DNA of 31,818 nucleotides, from contig CALGXF010000028.1 of NCBI GenBank assembly GCA_937935995.1, positions 1 to 31,818 on the forward strand. Direction: 5' to 3'. The translations under genes were made by a program, and so were the position numbers. Position 1 is the stretch's first letter; every line of letters begins with the position of its first letter. Below the pieces are notes generated by a model, which saw only the letters and a list, made by a program, of their open reading frames with translations, was not told where the DNA came from and did not search any database. Below are positions 8,727 to 16,119 of this stretch, piece by piece. The DNA comes from an uncultured Alphaproteobacteria bacterium (GTDB taxonomy: Bacteria; Pseudomonadota; Alphaproteobacteria; CAAHEQ01; UBA3637).

Positions 8727-8845
8727 TGCATAACGCACGCAGAATTTCGCTGGGTCAGGGTTTGACTTGTGCGCTCCGGTGTCTGAAGGGTTTTCAGATT
8801 TCTATGTTCTGCGGAGGATTAACTGGAAAAGAAAGGATTTTTATC
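8727..8845 (+). promoter_or_regulatory. Structured 5' leader of rpsB, possible autoregulatory RNA
   Basis: The leader can form a 6-bp hairpin TCTGAA/TTCAGA (8782-8787 with 8793-8798, 5-base loop), enclosed by CTCCG/CGGAG (8774-8778 with 8812-8816). An upstream CGCAC/GTGCG pairing (8734-8738 with 8769-8773) is also possible. A GGAGG at 8813-8817 lies inside the outer stem and has no start codon at a useful distance. The actual ribosome binding site is AAAGGA at 8832-8837. Ribosomal protein S2 is known to repress rpsB-tsf through the leader in gammaproteobacteria; whether this leader works that way is inference. Confidence 0.45.
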
Positions 8846-9634
8846 ATGTCAGTTCCTACATTTACAATGCGTCAATTGATTGAAGCAGGTGTTCATTACG
8901 GTCACCATACACGCCGTTGGAATCCGAAAATGGGTCCCTATATCTACGGTGTTCGTGACGGTGTTCACATTTTGGATTTGACACAAACGGTTCCGGCGTT
9001 GAACAGAGCGTTGGAAGCTGTGCGTGAAGTGGCTGCCAAAGGCGGCAAAGTTTTGTTCGTCGGAACAAAAAATCAAGCTTCCCCGATTGTGATGGAAGCG
9101 GCTAATCGGTGTGGCGCTTTTTATGTGAACCATCGTTGGTTGGGCGGTATGCTCACAAACTGGAAAACGGTTTCCGGTTCGATTAAAAGATTAAAGGAAA
9201 TCGATGCCAAAGCCGAAAAAGGCGAATTGGAAGGATTAACCAAGAAAGAACGGTTGAATTTGGCTCGTGAACGTGAAAAGTTGTTTGCATCTTTGGGCGG
9301 TATCCAAAATATGAACGGTCGCCCGGACATTATTTTCGTGATTGATACGTTAAAAGAACAATTGGCGATTAAAGAAGCGAACCGGTTGAATATTCCCGTC
9401 ATTGCCATTTGCGACAGCAATTCTAATCCGGATAACATTGATTACGTGGTTCCGGGCAATGATGATGCGATTCGCGCCATTCAATTGTACTGTGATTTAG
9501 TATCCGGTGCTGTTTTGGATGGTATCCAAGCGGAATTGGCTGCGGCCGGTGTTGATGTCGGTGCGGCTGAAGAAGCGCCGGTTGAAGCGGTTGTCACAGA
9601 GGAAGTTGCCGTTCAGGAACAAGCCGCTGAATAA
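8846..9634 (+). CDS. rpsB: 30S ribosomal protein S2
   Basis: Structural protein of the small ribosomal subunit. The 262 residues carry the S2 signatures: MRQLIEAGVHYGHHTRRWNPKM at the N-terminus, VLFVGTKNQA, RWLGGMLTNW and the VIAICDSNSNPDNIDYVVPGND segment. The start at 8846 is set by AAAGGA at 8832-8837 and by homology; an in-frame extension back to 8762 has no ribosome binding site and does not look like protein. The tail from about residue 235 is an Ala/Glu/Val-rich acidic extension, common in alphaproteobacterial S2. It is the first gene of a translation operon with its own promoter and leader, and tsf follows after a terminator-like hairpin. Confidence 0.97.
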   Translation: MSVPTFTMRQLIEAGVHYGHHTRRWNPKMGPYIYGVRDGVHILDLTQTVPALNRALEAVREVAAKGGKVLFVGTKNQASPIVMEAANRCGAFYVNHRWLGGMLTNWKTVSGSIKRLKEIDAKAEKGELEGLTKKERLNLAREREKLFASLGGIQNMNGRPDIIFVIDTLKEQLAIKEANRLNIPVIAICDSNSNPDNIDYVVPGNDDAIRAIQLYCDLVSGAVLDGIQAELAAAGVDVGAAEEAPVEAVVTEEVAVQEQAAE

Positions 9635-9664
9635 GAATACGTATTTTGCGTAAAACGAATAGGC

Positions 9665-9696
9665 AAGGGCGGCGGCACAAAGTCGCTGCCCTTTTT
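9665..9696 (+). terminator. Intercistronic terminator/attenuator between rpsB and tsf
   Basis: An 11-bp stem (9665-9675 with 9683-9693, two G-U pairs) closes a 7-base loop and is followed by five T (9692-9696). It resembles a rho-independent terminator placed inside the operon 30 bases after rpsB. The T-run is short, so partial read-through is likely; this would set the S2 to EF-Ts ratio. No promoter with good boxes was seen after it. Confidence 0.6.
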
Positions 9697-9721
9697 AAAA
9701 AAGAAGAAAAGGAAAAAGAAA

Positions 9722-10639
9722 ATGGCAGAAATTACAGCAGCTCTTGTAAAAGAACTTCGTGAAAAAACAGGCGCCGGCATGATGGAATGCAAAAAGGCGT
9801 TAACGGAATCCAACGGTGATTTGGAAGGGGCTATTGATTATTTGCGTAAAAAAGGTTTGTCCGTTGCCGCGAAAAAAGCCAGCCGTGTTGCCTCTCAAGG
9901 GTTAGTCGGTGTCAAATCTACCGGCAAAAAAGGTGCCGTTATTGAACTCAATTCCGAAACGGACTTTGTGGCGAAAAACGATGAATTCCAAAAAATGGCA
10001 TTGAACATGGTCGATGCTGCTTTGGAAAACGGAGATTTGGAAGCAGTAAAAGCAGCTCAATTAAACGGGAAATCCATTGCCGACAATTTGACGGATTTGA
10101 TTGCCAAAATCGGCGAAAACATGTCTTTGCGTCGGACGGCGGCTTTGTCGGTCGAAAACGGTGTGGTGGCTTCGTACATTCATAACACGGCGGCTCCGAA
10201 TTTGGGAAAAATCGGTGTGTTGGTGGCTTTGGAATCCAATGCGGATGCGGCTAAATTACAAGAAGTCGCCAAACAAATCGCAATGCATATTGCGGCAGCA
10301 GCACCGCAGGCACTTGATATTGACAGCTTGGATAAAGCGGCTGTTGAACATGAAAAATCCATTTATTCGGAACAAGCCAGACAATCCGGCAAGCCGGAAA
10401 ATATCATCGAAAAAATGATTGAAGGCCGTATTCGCAAATTCTATGAAGAAGTCGTGTTGTTAGAACAAGCGTACATCATGGATCCGGATAAAAAAGTAAA
10501 AGATGTCATTGCTGAAGCGTCTAAAGAATTGGGTGCGCCGGTTGAATTAAAAGGCTATGTCCGGTTTGCTTTGGGCGAAGGCATCGAAAAGAAACAAGAA
10601 GACTTTGCAGCAGAGGTGAATGCGCAGCTCAATAAATAG
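9722..10639 (+). CDS. tsf: Translation elongation factor Ts
   Basis: Nucleotide exchange factor that recycles EF-Tu-GDP to EF-Tu-GTP. The 305 residues begin with the UBA-like domain (ITAALVKELREKTGAGMMECKKAL), followed by IELNSETDFVAKNDEF, a core EF-Ts signature contacting EF-Tu, and the subdomain region ending in KVKDVIAEASKELGAPVELKGYVRFALGEG. Length is normal for a two-subdomain EF-Ts. It follows rpsB by 87 bases containing a terminator-like hairpin. A purine-rich AGGAAAAAG sequence precedes the ATG. Confidence 0.97.
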   Translation: MAEITAALVKELREKTGAGMMECKKALTESNGDLEGAIDYLRKKGLSVAAKKASRVASQGLVGVKSTGKKGAVIELNSETDFVAKNDEFQKMALNMVDAALENGDLEAVKAAQLNGKSIADNLTDLIAKIGENMSLRRTAALSVENGVVASYIHNTAAPNLGKIGVLVALESNADAAKLQEVAKQIAMHIAAAAPQALDIDSLDKAAVEHEKSIYSEQARQSGKPENIIEKMIEGRIRKFYEEVVLLEQAYIMDPDKKVKDVIAEASKELGAPVELKGYVRFALGEGIEKKQEDFAAEVNAQLNK

Positions 10640-10663
10640 TCTTCTTTGATAAGGAGAAACAAA

Positions 10664-11389
10664 ATGACGGAAGAACCCCGCTATCGGCGTGTGTTGTTAA
10701 AAATTTCGGGAGAAGGGCTGATGGGTGAAAAAAATGCCATCGACCCGCCGGTGTTGAATCGGTTGGCTCAAGAAATTAAAAGCGTGCATGACTGCGGGGT
10801 TCAACTGTGTTTGGTCGTGGGCGGCGGTAATATTTTCCGCGGCGTGGCGGGCGCATCAAACGGGATGAACCGAGCGACGGCGGATTATATTGGAATGCTG
10901 GCCACAGTGATGAATGCGATGGCGTTGCAAGAAGCTTTGGAAAAGGCTGGCGTTGATACGCGTGTTCAGTCAGCGTTGCCGATTACGGCGGTAGCCGAAC
11001 CTTATATTCGTCGGCGGGCTTTGCATCATTTGGAAAAAAATCGGATTGTGATTTTTGCGGCCGGAACGGGTAATCCCTATTTTACGACAGATACCTGTGC
11101 GGTGTTGCGGGCAACCGAAATGGAATGTGATGTGTGTTTGAAATCAACACAGGTCGACGGGATTTATGATTCGGATCCCAGAACCAATCCGAACGCAAAA
11201 CGGTATGACGTTGTTTCGTATGATGATGTTTTGAGCAGAAAATTAAAAGTGATGGATGCGACGGCTGTGTCAATGGCTGCCAATGCGGATTTGCCGGTGA
11301 TTGTTTTCAATCAAAGCCGTCCCGGTGCTTTTAAGGATGTAATTTTCGGCAAAGGCGTGTATACTGTTATGAAAAAGACGAATCAATAA
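10664..11389 (+). CDS. pyrH: UMP kinase
   Basis: Cytoplasmic bacterial UMP kinase (amino acid kinase fold) that makes UDP from UMP and ATP. The 241 residues show LLKISGEGLMG at the N-terminus, VVGGGNIFRG for nucleotide binding, and FAAGTGNPYFTTDTCAVLRA, a hallmark of PyrH. ATG 10664 is chosen because AAGGAG at 10651-10656 has ideal spacing; an upstream in-frame TTG at 10646 overlaps that site. It lies 24 bases after tsf and 12 bases before frr, the usual tsf-pyrH-frr order. Confidence 0.97.
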   Translation: MTEEPRYRRVLLKISGEGLMGEKNAIDPPVLNRLAQEIKSVHDCGVQLCLVVGGGNIFRGVAGASNGMNRATADYIGMLATVMNAMALQEALEKAGVDTRVQSALPITAVAEPYIRRRALHHLEKNRIVIFAAGTGNPYFTTDTCAVLRATEMECDVCLKSTQVDGIYDSDPRTNPNAKRYDVVSYDDVLSRKLKVMDATAVSMAANADLPVIVFNQSRPGAFKDVIFGKGVYTVMKKTNQ

Positions 11390-11401
11390 AGAGAGGGAAT
11401 A

Positions 11402-11962
11402 ATGACATTTAATGAATTAAAACAAGACATGCAAGTGCGCGTTGGCAAATCGATTGAAGCGTTGAAAAAGGAATTTGCCGGATTGCGGACGGGACGGGCT
11501 TCTACGGGGCTTTTGGACAGCGTCATGGTCAATGCGTACGGGGCGATGGTTCCGCTGAATCAAGTCGGAACGGTCAGTGTTCCGGAAGCGCGGATGTTGT
11601 CTGTTTCCGTGTGGGATAAAAACTTGTTGAAGCATGTTGAAAAAGGTATTATGGAAGCGAATTTGGGATTAAACCCGATGAATGACGGTGTTCAAATTCG
11701 GATTCCGTTGCCGCCTTTGTCGGAAGAACGGCGCGTGGAGTTGGCTAAAGTGGCCGGAAAATATACGGAAGAAAGCCGGGTTGCCGTGCGTAACATTCGC
11801 CGGGACATTTTGGATAAAATCAAAAAGATGAAAAATGACGGGGATATTTCGGAAGATGACCAAAAACGGTATGAAGACGAAATCCAAAAAATGACGGATG
11901 CTGCAATTGAAGAAATGGATTCCCTGTTAAAAGCAAAAGAAGTGGAAATCAAACAGGTCTAG
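11402..11962 (+). CDS. frr: Ribosome recycling factor
   Basis: Splits post-termination ribosomes together with EF-G. The 186 residues match the family length of 185. Visible signatures are the long first helix with KEFAGLRTGRAST, the head domain with YGAMVPLNQVGTVSVPEAR, and IPLPPLSEERRVELAKVAGK followed by the long C-terminal helices containing RNIRRD. The ATG follows GAGAGGG by a few bases, and uppS starts one base after its TAG stop. Confidence 0.97.
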   Translation: MTFNELKQDMQVRVGKSIEALKKEFAGLRTGRASTGLLDSVMVNAYGAMVPLNQVGTVSVPEARMLSVSVWDKNLLKHVEKGIMEANLGLNPMNDGVQIRIPLPPLSEERRVELAKVAGKYTEESRVAVRNIRRDILDKIKKMKNDGDISEDDQKRYEDEIQKMTDAAIEEMDSLLKAKEVEIKQV

Positions 11963-11963
11963 G

Positions 11964-12668
11964 ATGACATCAACACCCCAACACATCGCCATTATTATGG
12001 ACGGCAACGGCCGGTGGGCGACGGCCAAAGGATTGCCGCGAACGGAAGGTCATCGGCAGGGCGCTCAAACCGTTACGCGCATTTTGGAAGCTGCCCATAA
12101 ACGTGGAATTCGTCATGTGACTTTGTATGCATTTTCGACCGAAAATTGGAAACGGCCGGCGGATGAAGTAAACACATTAATGGATTTGTTTCGTCAGTAT
12201 TTGAAAAAAGATTTGTCGGAATTGGAAAAGCAATCCGTTCGCATTCATTTTATCGGCGATCGGACGCGTTTCCCGCAAGATATTCAAACTCAAATGAACA
12301 AGCTGGAACAATCGACGCGAATGCATAATCAATATCATTTGATTTTGGCTTTGAGTTACAGTGGCCGGGATGAATTGACGCGTGCGATGAAACGATTGGC
12401 TGAACAGGTCAAGGTCGGACAATTAAATCCGTCGGATGTAACGTCTGCGACGATTGAAGCGGCTTTGGATACGGCCGGCATTCCGGATCCGGATTTAATG
12501 ATTCGCACCAGCGGTGAACAACGCATCAGTAATTTTTTGTTATGGCAGCTGGCTTATACGGAAATGTATTTTTCGCCGGTTTATTGGCCTGATTTTACAG
12601 AAGAAGAGCTGGACAAAGCCATCGAAGCTTACTGTACGCGCGACCGTCGGTTCGGAAAAGTGAAATAA
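11964..12668 (+). CDS. uppS: Undecaprenyl diphosphate synthase
   Basis: Cis-prenyltransferase that elongates farnesyl diphosphate with isopentenyl diphosphate to undecaprenyl diphosphate, the lipid carrier for peptidoglycan and polysaccharides. The 234 residues contain the catalytic Asp in IIMDGNGRWA (about residue 13), then GHRQGAQTV, YAFSTENWKRP, and the C-terminal RTSGEQRISNFLLWQLAYTE segment for substrate binding and dimerisation. It is coupled to frr by a one-base gap. In many alphaproteobacteria cdsA follows directly; here two minus-strand genes intervene. Confidence 0.97.
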   Translation: MTSTPQHIAIIMDGNGRWATAKGLPRTEGHRQGAQTVTRILEAAHKRGIRHVTLYAFSTENWKRPADEVNTLMDLFRQYLKKDLSELEKQSVRIHFIGDRTRFPQDIQTQMNKLEQSTRMHNQYHLILALSYSGRDELTRAMKRLAEQVKVGQLNPSDVTSATIEAALDTAGIPDPDLMIRTSGEQRISNFLLWQLAYTEMYFSPVYWPDFTEEELDKAIEAYCTRDRRFGKVK

Positions 12669-12689
12669 AAGGCGTTTTCGGGCTTTTTT
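12667..12689. terminator. Weak hairpin with T-run between uppS and the convergent MBOAT gene
   Basis: An imperfect stem around AAAAGGCG/CGGGCTTTT (mismatch plus bulge) ends in six T at 12684-12689, in a 19-base gap between convergent genes. On the other strand the A-run gives a matching T-run, so it could stop transcripts from both sides. The stem is poor and the call is tentative. Confidence 0.3.
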
Positions 12690-14085
12690 AAAATCTGAAG
12701 TAAATAAACGGATTATAAGTCGATGAAGCAATCAATGCCGTTGACAGAATAAATAAAACAATCAACCAAGCATTGATTAAGCTTTTCAAAACAACATGTT
12801 TGTCCGATACCGTTAACATCTTTGTGAAAAGCGGCATTGAACACATGATGGCAATACCAAAAGCAATGATTTCAATATGGTCGACATAATAAATTAAATC
12901 GTGAGCAATATTGTGATTTGAAATAAAGCCAAACATGTTTTTCAAATAATCCCAAGCGTATGTTATATCTGGTGCACGGAACATCACCCATCCGATTAAA
13001 AAGACAAAGATAGTATATCCATGTTGGATGAACCGAATGACGGGGCCGTCTTTTTTATGCCAGTTTGTGATGCGTTCGATGATAATGAACAAACCGTTCC
13101 ACAATCCCCAAACAATGAAGTTCCAACTGGCACCGTGCCAAATACCCGTTGCCAAAAAGACAATAAACAAATTCACATATGTTCGAATGGGTGAAATACG
13201 ATTTCCGCCCAGCGGGATGTATAAGTATTCTTTGAACCATGTTGACAATGAAATATGCCACCGCCGCCAAAACTCGGTGATAGATCTGGAAATGTACGGA
13301 TAATTAAAGTTTTCCAAAAATTTGAAACCAAAAATATATCCAAGCCCGATAGCCATATCCGAATAACCCGAAAAATCATAGAACAATTGCAACGCATAGG
13401 CAACGGCGCCTATCCATGCAGTAGCGCTGTCAAATTGGTCAACCGGTTGTGAAAAGATTTTATCTGCAACGGCTCCCAACGTGTTGGCTAAAAGCATTTT
13501 TTTGGATAACCCGATAATAAAACGTTTCGTTCCGTAAGCGACTTTGCGAAAGGTGACGGTTCTGTTGTCAATCTGGTGATCGACATCGTGATATTTGACA
13601 ATCGGGCCGGCGACAAGTTGCGGAAACAAGCTGATATAAAGAGCCAGTTTATAAATATTCCGTTGGGCTTTTACTTCACCGCGATAAACATCAATGACAT
13701 AACTCATAGCTTGGAATGTGTAAAAAGAGATACCGATGGGCATGATAACTTCCAACAAAGGAAGATCATACGGCAATAAGCCATTGATATTTTCGATGAG
13801 AAAAGCACAATATTTAAAGTAAATTAAAATGCCGAGATTGGCGATGACGGTTAAAGTTAAAAAAGCTTTTTTATGCGTTTGCGTTCGGTCAATGTACAAA
13901 GCTCCCGTGTAGTTGATTAAAATCGTCAACAGCATGATGGCGAGGTAATTGGGGCCGCCCCACGCATAAAAAATCAAACTGGCAATCAATAGCAACGTGT
14001 TTTGCAGACTTTTTTTCGCCAACAGATAGGTTGCACAGACAATCGGCATAAACAGAAAAATAAAAGTCATGGACGAAAACAACAT
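12688..14085 (-). CDS. MBOAT family polysaccharide O-acyltransferase (AlgI-like)
   Basis: Multi-pass membrane protein that moves acyl groups, usually acetyl, across the inner membrane toward extracellular polysaccharides, as AlgI does in alginate acetylation. The 465 residues have about ten or more hydrophobic helices. Family signatures are ALQLFYDFSGYSDMAIGLG, FWRRWHISLSTWFKEYLYIPLGGNR, and the presumed catalytic histidine in GIWHGASWNFIVWGLWNG (around residue 317). It is downstream of an AlgX/AlgJ-like gene with only three bases between them, the standard partner arrangement. The pair lies between uppS and cdsA, opposite to them, and looks AT-richer than its neighbours, suggesting an inserted accessory cassette. 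The polysaccharide modified is unknown; algI would overstate it, as no alginate gene is present. Confidence 0.9.
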   Translation of the reverse strand: MLFSSMTFIFLFMPIVCATYLLAKKSLQNTLLLIASLIFYAWGGPNYLAIMLLTILINYTGALYIDRTQTHKKAFLTLTVIANLGILIYFKYCAFLIENINGLLPYDLPLLEVIMPIGISFYTFQAMSYVIDVYRGEVKAQRNIYKLALYISLFPQLVAGPIVKYHDVDHQIDNRTVTFRKVAYGTKRFIIGLSKKMLLANTLGAVADKIFSQPVDQFDSATAWIGAVAYALQLFYDFSGYSDMAIGLGYIFGFKFLENFNYPYISRSITEFWRRWHISLSTWFKEYLYIPLGGNRISPIRTYVNLFIVFLATGIWHGASWNFIVWGLWNGLFIIIERITNWHKKDGPVIRFIQHGYTIFVFLIGWVMFRAPDITYAWDYLKNMFGFISNHNIAHDLIYYVDHIEIIAFGIAIMCSMPLFTKMLTVSDKHVVLKSLINAWLIVLFILSTALIASSTYNPFIYFRF

Positions 14086-14088
14086 GAT

Positions 14089-15684
14089 TTACTCTTTCAT
14101 TAAATTTAACAATTCGGGAATGTTTTCCGAGTTAATGGATAAAATAAAAATGTCCGGCTTCATCGTGAGAATATCGTTTTTGTATTTAGATATGATTTTA
14201 AAGCCGTCTTGATATGAAACATGTTGAACGTTATTTAACCGGTAATAAGTCAGCTGACGGAAGCTGTAGGGTAAAAATTGCAATAAATTTTCATTCATGC
14301 TGGTTCCGGACAGAAAAACTTTAAGAGAGGCCGCTTTCGGATTCGGATTTTGGAAGGATTTTATTTTGTAGTGGGGAATATCTGTTATCGTCGGCGTTAT
14401 TTCATGAAGCGGCGTATAATATTTATAGTCAGTATCTAATAATTTTTCGGCAGAATAAGGCAAATTCATCATTTGAAAAGTTTGTCCCAGCGTAAATTGG
14501 CGTTCCCAGTCGCCGCGAACACGTTTGTCATAAAAAGAAACATAATCTGCTTCCTCGACAATCGGGGTCTTGGGGAAGTCTTTTTGAATACGTTCCATTA
14601 ACGCCTGATATCCGATGAAGGCTCCCCATTCCGTCCAATGGTGTTCCGTTTTAAAGTAAACATAATCTTTTCGAGCCGCTTGTCGAAGCACTTCAATCGG
14701 AAAAACAACGGGAAAAGACGCCTTTTTTTCCAAAAAACGAATCTGGTTTTCATTTTGAATCGGTGGAATTTGTTTATATCCGGGAACAAAATCAGCATAA
14801 ATATCGGTCTTGCTGGGAACGATGAACAGATAAAAAGAAATCCCGTTTTCGGACAAGAAAGTGTGAAACTGCTCTAATGAATTTAATAAGGCCTGATTAT
14901 AATCCGGGAATACATGCTGATTAATTTGGGAATCATTAAATAACCAATTTGTTTGTGTGTCAAAAACGGCGGCTTTATTGGAAATGACTCGATTTAATTT
15001 TTGAATGACGGCATTTAAACGAACCAAATGCGTTCTGCCAAAGAAATGGTCATTGAACCAATTTTCGACGTGTGTTCCGTAGGTCGGATTAAATTGGTGA
15101 TTAACAAAAAGCGGAACATACGGATGTGCTTTTCGGTTTTCGGCCGCAAGCCAATCATCATCATGAAGGCGCATCATCGGTATTGATAAAAGAAGAAAGA
15201 AAAGACAAAGGAAAATAATGTCAACCCGGCTGTTTCTTTCAATTATTTTAAAACGGGCAATATATTGAACCAATTTATAAAAAATGAAAAAAGAAATAAT
15301 AAAAACACAAAACAATAAATGAATGTTGAGATGATAAAAGTAAAATAAATCGGAAAAACGGAAATGGTGTTTTCGGGTTTGAAAGGACAGGGTGATGATA
15401 TCACCGTCGCGCGCTGAAAAAGAATAATTATACGGCGCATCATGCCAATTTTTTTGTGTCGATGATAAAACCGACTGACCGTTTATTCGCATATCTTTGT
15501 AATCAACAATGACAGGGAAACGCACTTGTTGGGAAGCTTTGTCCGGCCCTCGCAACCCGACGGTAATCAACCCGTCATGAATAACTTTAAATTGAAGTGT
15601 GTATGTTCGCCAATCGCGGTATATTTTCGCTTCTAACATGCTGCATTGACCGTTTTGATAACGGCACCAATCAGGATATTGCAC
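14089..15684 (-). CDS. AlgX/AlgJ-like SGNH/DHHW acetyltransferase partner, C-terminal reading frame
   Basis: Acts with the MBOAT protein to place acetyl groups on a polysaccharide. In this frame (531 residues from a GTG) there are two hydrophobic helices (about 119-143 and 153-171), then ENRKAHPYVPLF and ENWFNDHFFGRTHLVRLNAVI, typical of the DHHW/AlgX family. YFKTEHHWTEWG (around residue 348) carries the Asp/Glu-x-His catalytic motif, and FLSGTSMNENLL near the C-terminus is in the place of the nucleophile Ser (GTS as in AlgX). The GTG has no ribosome binding site and lies 2 bases after the stop of the upstream frame. I believe the true gene starts at 15908 and is broken here by the 15-C tract at 15699-15713. 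Before the helices, residues 1-110 look like a beta-rich domain that continues upstream of the tract. Confidence 0.8.
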   Translation of the reverse strand: MQYPDWCRYQNGQCSMLEAKIYRDWRTYTLQFKVIHDGLITVGLRGPDKASQQVRFPVIVDYKDMRINGQSVLSSTQKNWHDAPYNYSFSARDGDIITLSFQTRKHHFRFSDLFYFYHLNIHLLFCVFIISFFIFYKLVQYIARFKIIERNSRVDIIFLCLFFLLLSIPMMRLHDDDWLAAENRKAHPYVPLFVNHQFNPTYGTHVENWFNDHFFGRTHLVRLNAVIQKLNRVISNKAAVFDTQTNWLFNDSQINQHVFPDYNQALLNSLEQFHTFLSENGISFYLFIVPSKTDIYADFVPGYKQIPPIQNENQIRFLEKKASFPVVFPIEVLRQAARKDYVYFKTEHHWTEWGAFIGYQALMERIQKDFPKTPIVEEADYVSFYDKRVRGDWERQFTLGQTFQMMNLPYSAEKLLDTDYKYYTPLHEITPTITDIPHYKIKSFQNPNPKAASLKVFLSGTSMNENLLQFLPYSFRQLTYYRLNNVQHVSYQDGFKIISKYKNDILTMKPDIFILSINSENIPELLNLMKE

Positions 15685-15686
15685 GT

Positions 15687-15908
15687 TTAAGTGGTAATGG
15701 GGGGGGGGGGGGGTAGAATTTCTATTTTATTGTCGGCCGTGCCGGCATTAAAGATATCGACCCGCGCGATTTTGTTGTTGTATGTCGAGTCAAAGATGCT
15801 GGTGAACAGATTGTTATCAGAATAAACGGGGGCGAGCAAAACCGTTAAAAAAACGGTCAATAAAGCTGTTAAAAGCAATCGTTTTCTTTTAGATGTTAAT
15901 TTAATCAT
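15687..15908 (-). CDS. N-terminal fragment of the AlgX-like gene, cut off after the poly-C tract
   Basis: A 73-residue frame starting at ATG 15908, preceded on its strand by AAAGGAACC at good spacing. It begins with a basic stretch and a hydrophobic segment (MIKLTSKRKRLLLTALLTVF), a signal anchor. After KIARVDIFNAGTADNKIEIL it runs into five prolines encoded by 15 consecutive C and stops at TAA (15689-15687). One extra C, or two fewer, would join this frame to the 531-residue frame, giving one protein of 606 or 605 residues. A frame from 15962 adds 18 residues before this ATG and lacks a ribosome binding site. I read it as the 5' end of a phase-variable or mis-sequenced gene, not a separate one. 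Confidence 0.7.
   Translation of the reverse strand: MIKLTSKRKRLLLTALLTVFLTVLLAPVYSDNNLFTSIFDSTYNNKIARVDIFNAGTADNKIEILPPPPPITT
15699..15713. repeat. 15-base G/C homopolymer inside the AlgX-like gene
   Basis: Fifteen G on the + strand (15 C in the coding direction) lie between the signal-anchor part and the enzyme part of the gene. Runs of this length are prone to slipped-strand mispairing and, at one modulo three bases (13 or 16), would restore a single frame. At 15 the frame ends 10 bases after the tract; at 14 it ends at a TGA shortly after. Confidence 0.9.
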
Positions 15909-15969
15909 AACCGGTTCCTTTGGGACAAAGGTAAAAGATTCCTTTCTTAAAATCAAGCACAATTCAACC

Positions 15970-15989
15970 CGGCATAACCGCGTATGCCG
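15970..15989. repeat. 7-bp inverted repeat in the divergent intergenic region before cdsA
   Basis: CGGCATA (15970-15976) and TATGCCG (15983-15989) are perfect reverse complements with a 6-base GC-rich loop. It lies 61 bases upstream of the ATG at 15908 and could be an operator or a leader hairpin for the minus-strand acylation genes. The rest of 15909-16119 holds the cdsA promoter; I saw no clear promoter for the minus strand. Confidence 0.4.
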
Positions 15990-16057
15990 TTATTATTCTC
16001 TTACACATTCAAAAATAATGTCTTTTTATTTTAACGACGGAAATAAAAAGAATGTTT

Positions 16058-16086
16058 TTGACAAACGAAAAAGAGAACTTTATACT
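16058..16086 (+). promoter_or_regulatory. Promoter of the cdsA-rseP-bamA operon
   Basis: -35 TTGACA (16058-16063), 17-base spacer, -10 TATACT (16081-16086), near-consensus sigma-70. The predicted start near 16093 leaves a leader of about 27 bases with AAAGGAAG at 16107-16114 before the ATG at 16120. Confidence 0.75.
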
Positions 16087-16119
16087 TCATGAAAACGTTC
16101 ATGTTTAAAGGAAGCCAAG

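Noticed and set aside
8762..8845. N-terminal extension of rpsB
   Set aside because: S2 proteins start at MSVPTFTMRQL; the extension lies in the structured leader and has no ribosome binding site, while AAAGGA fits the 8846 start.
9692..9721. A-rich stretch before tsf as a third length-variable tract
   Set aside because: It is a mixed A/G purine sequence with runs of six or fewer, and it serves as the ribosome binding region.
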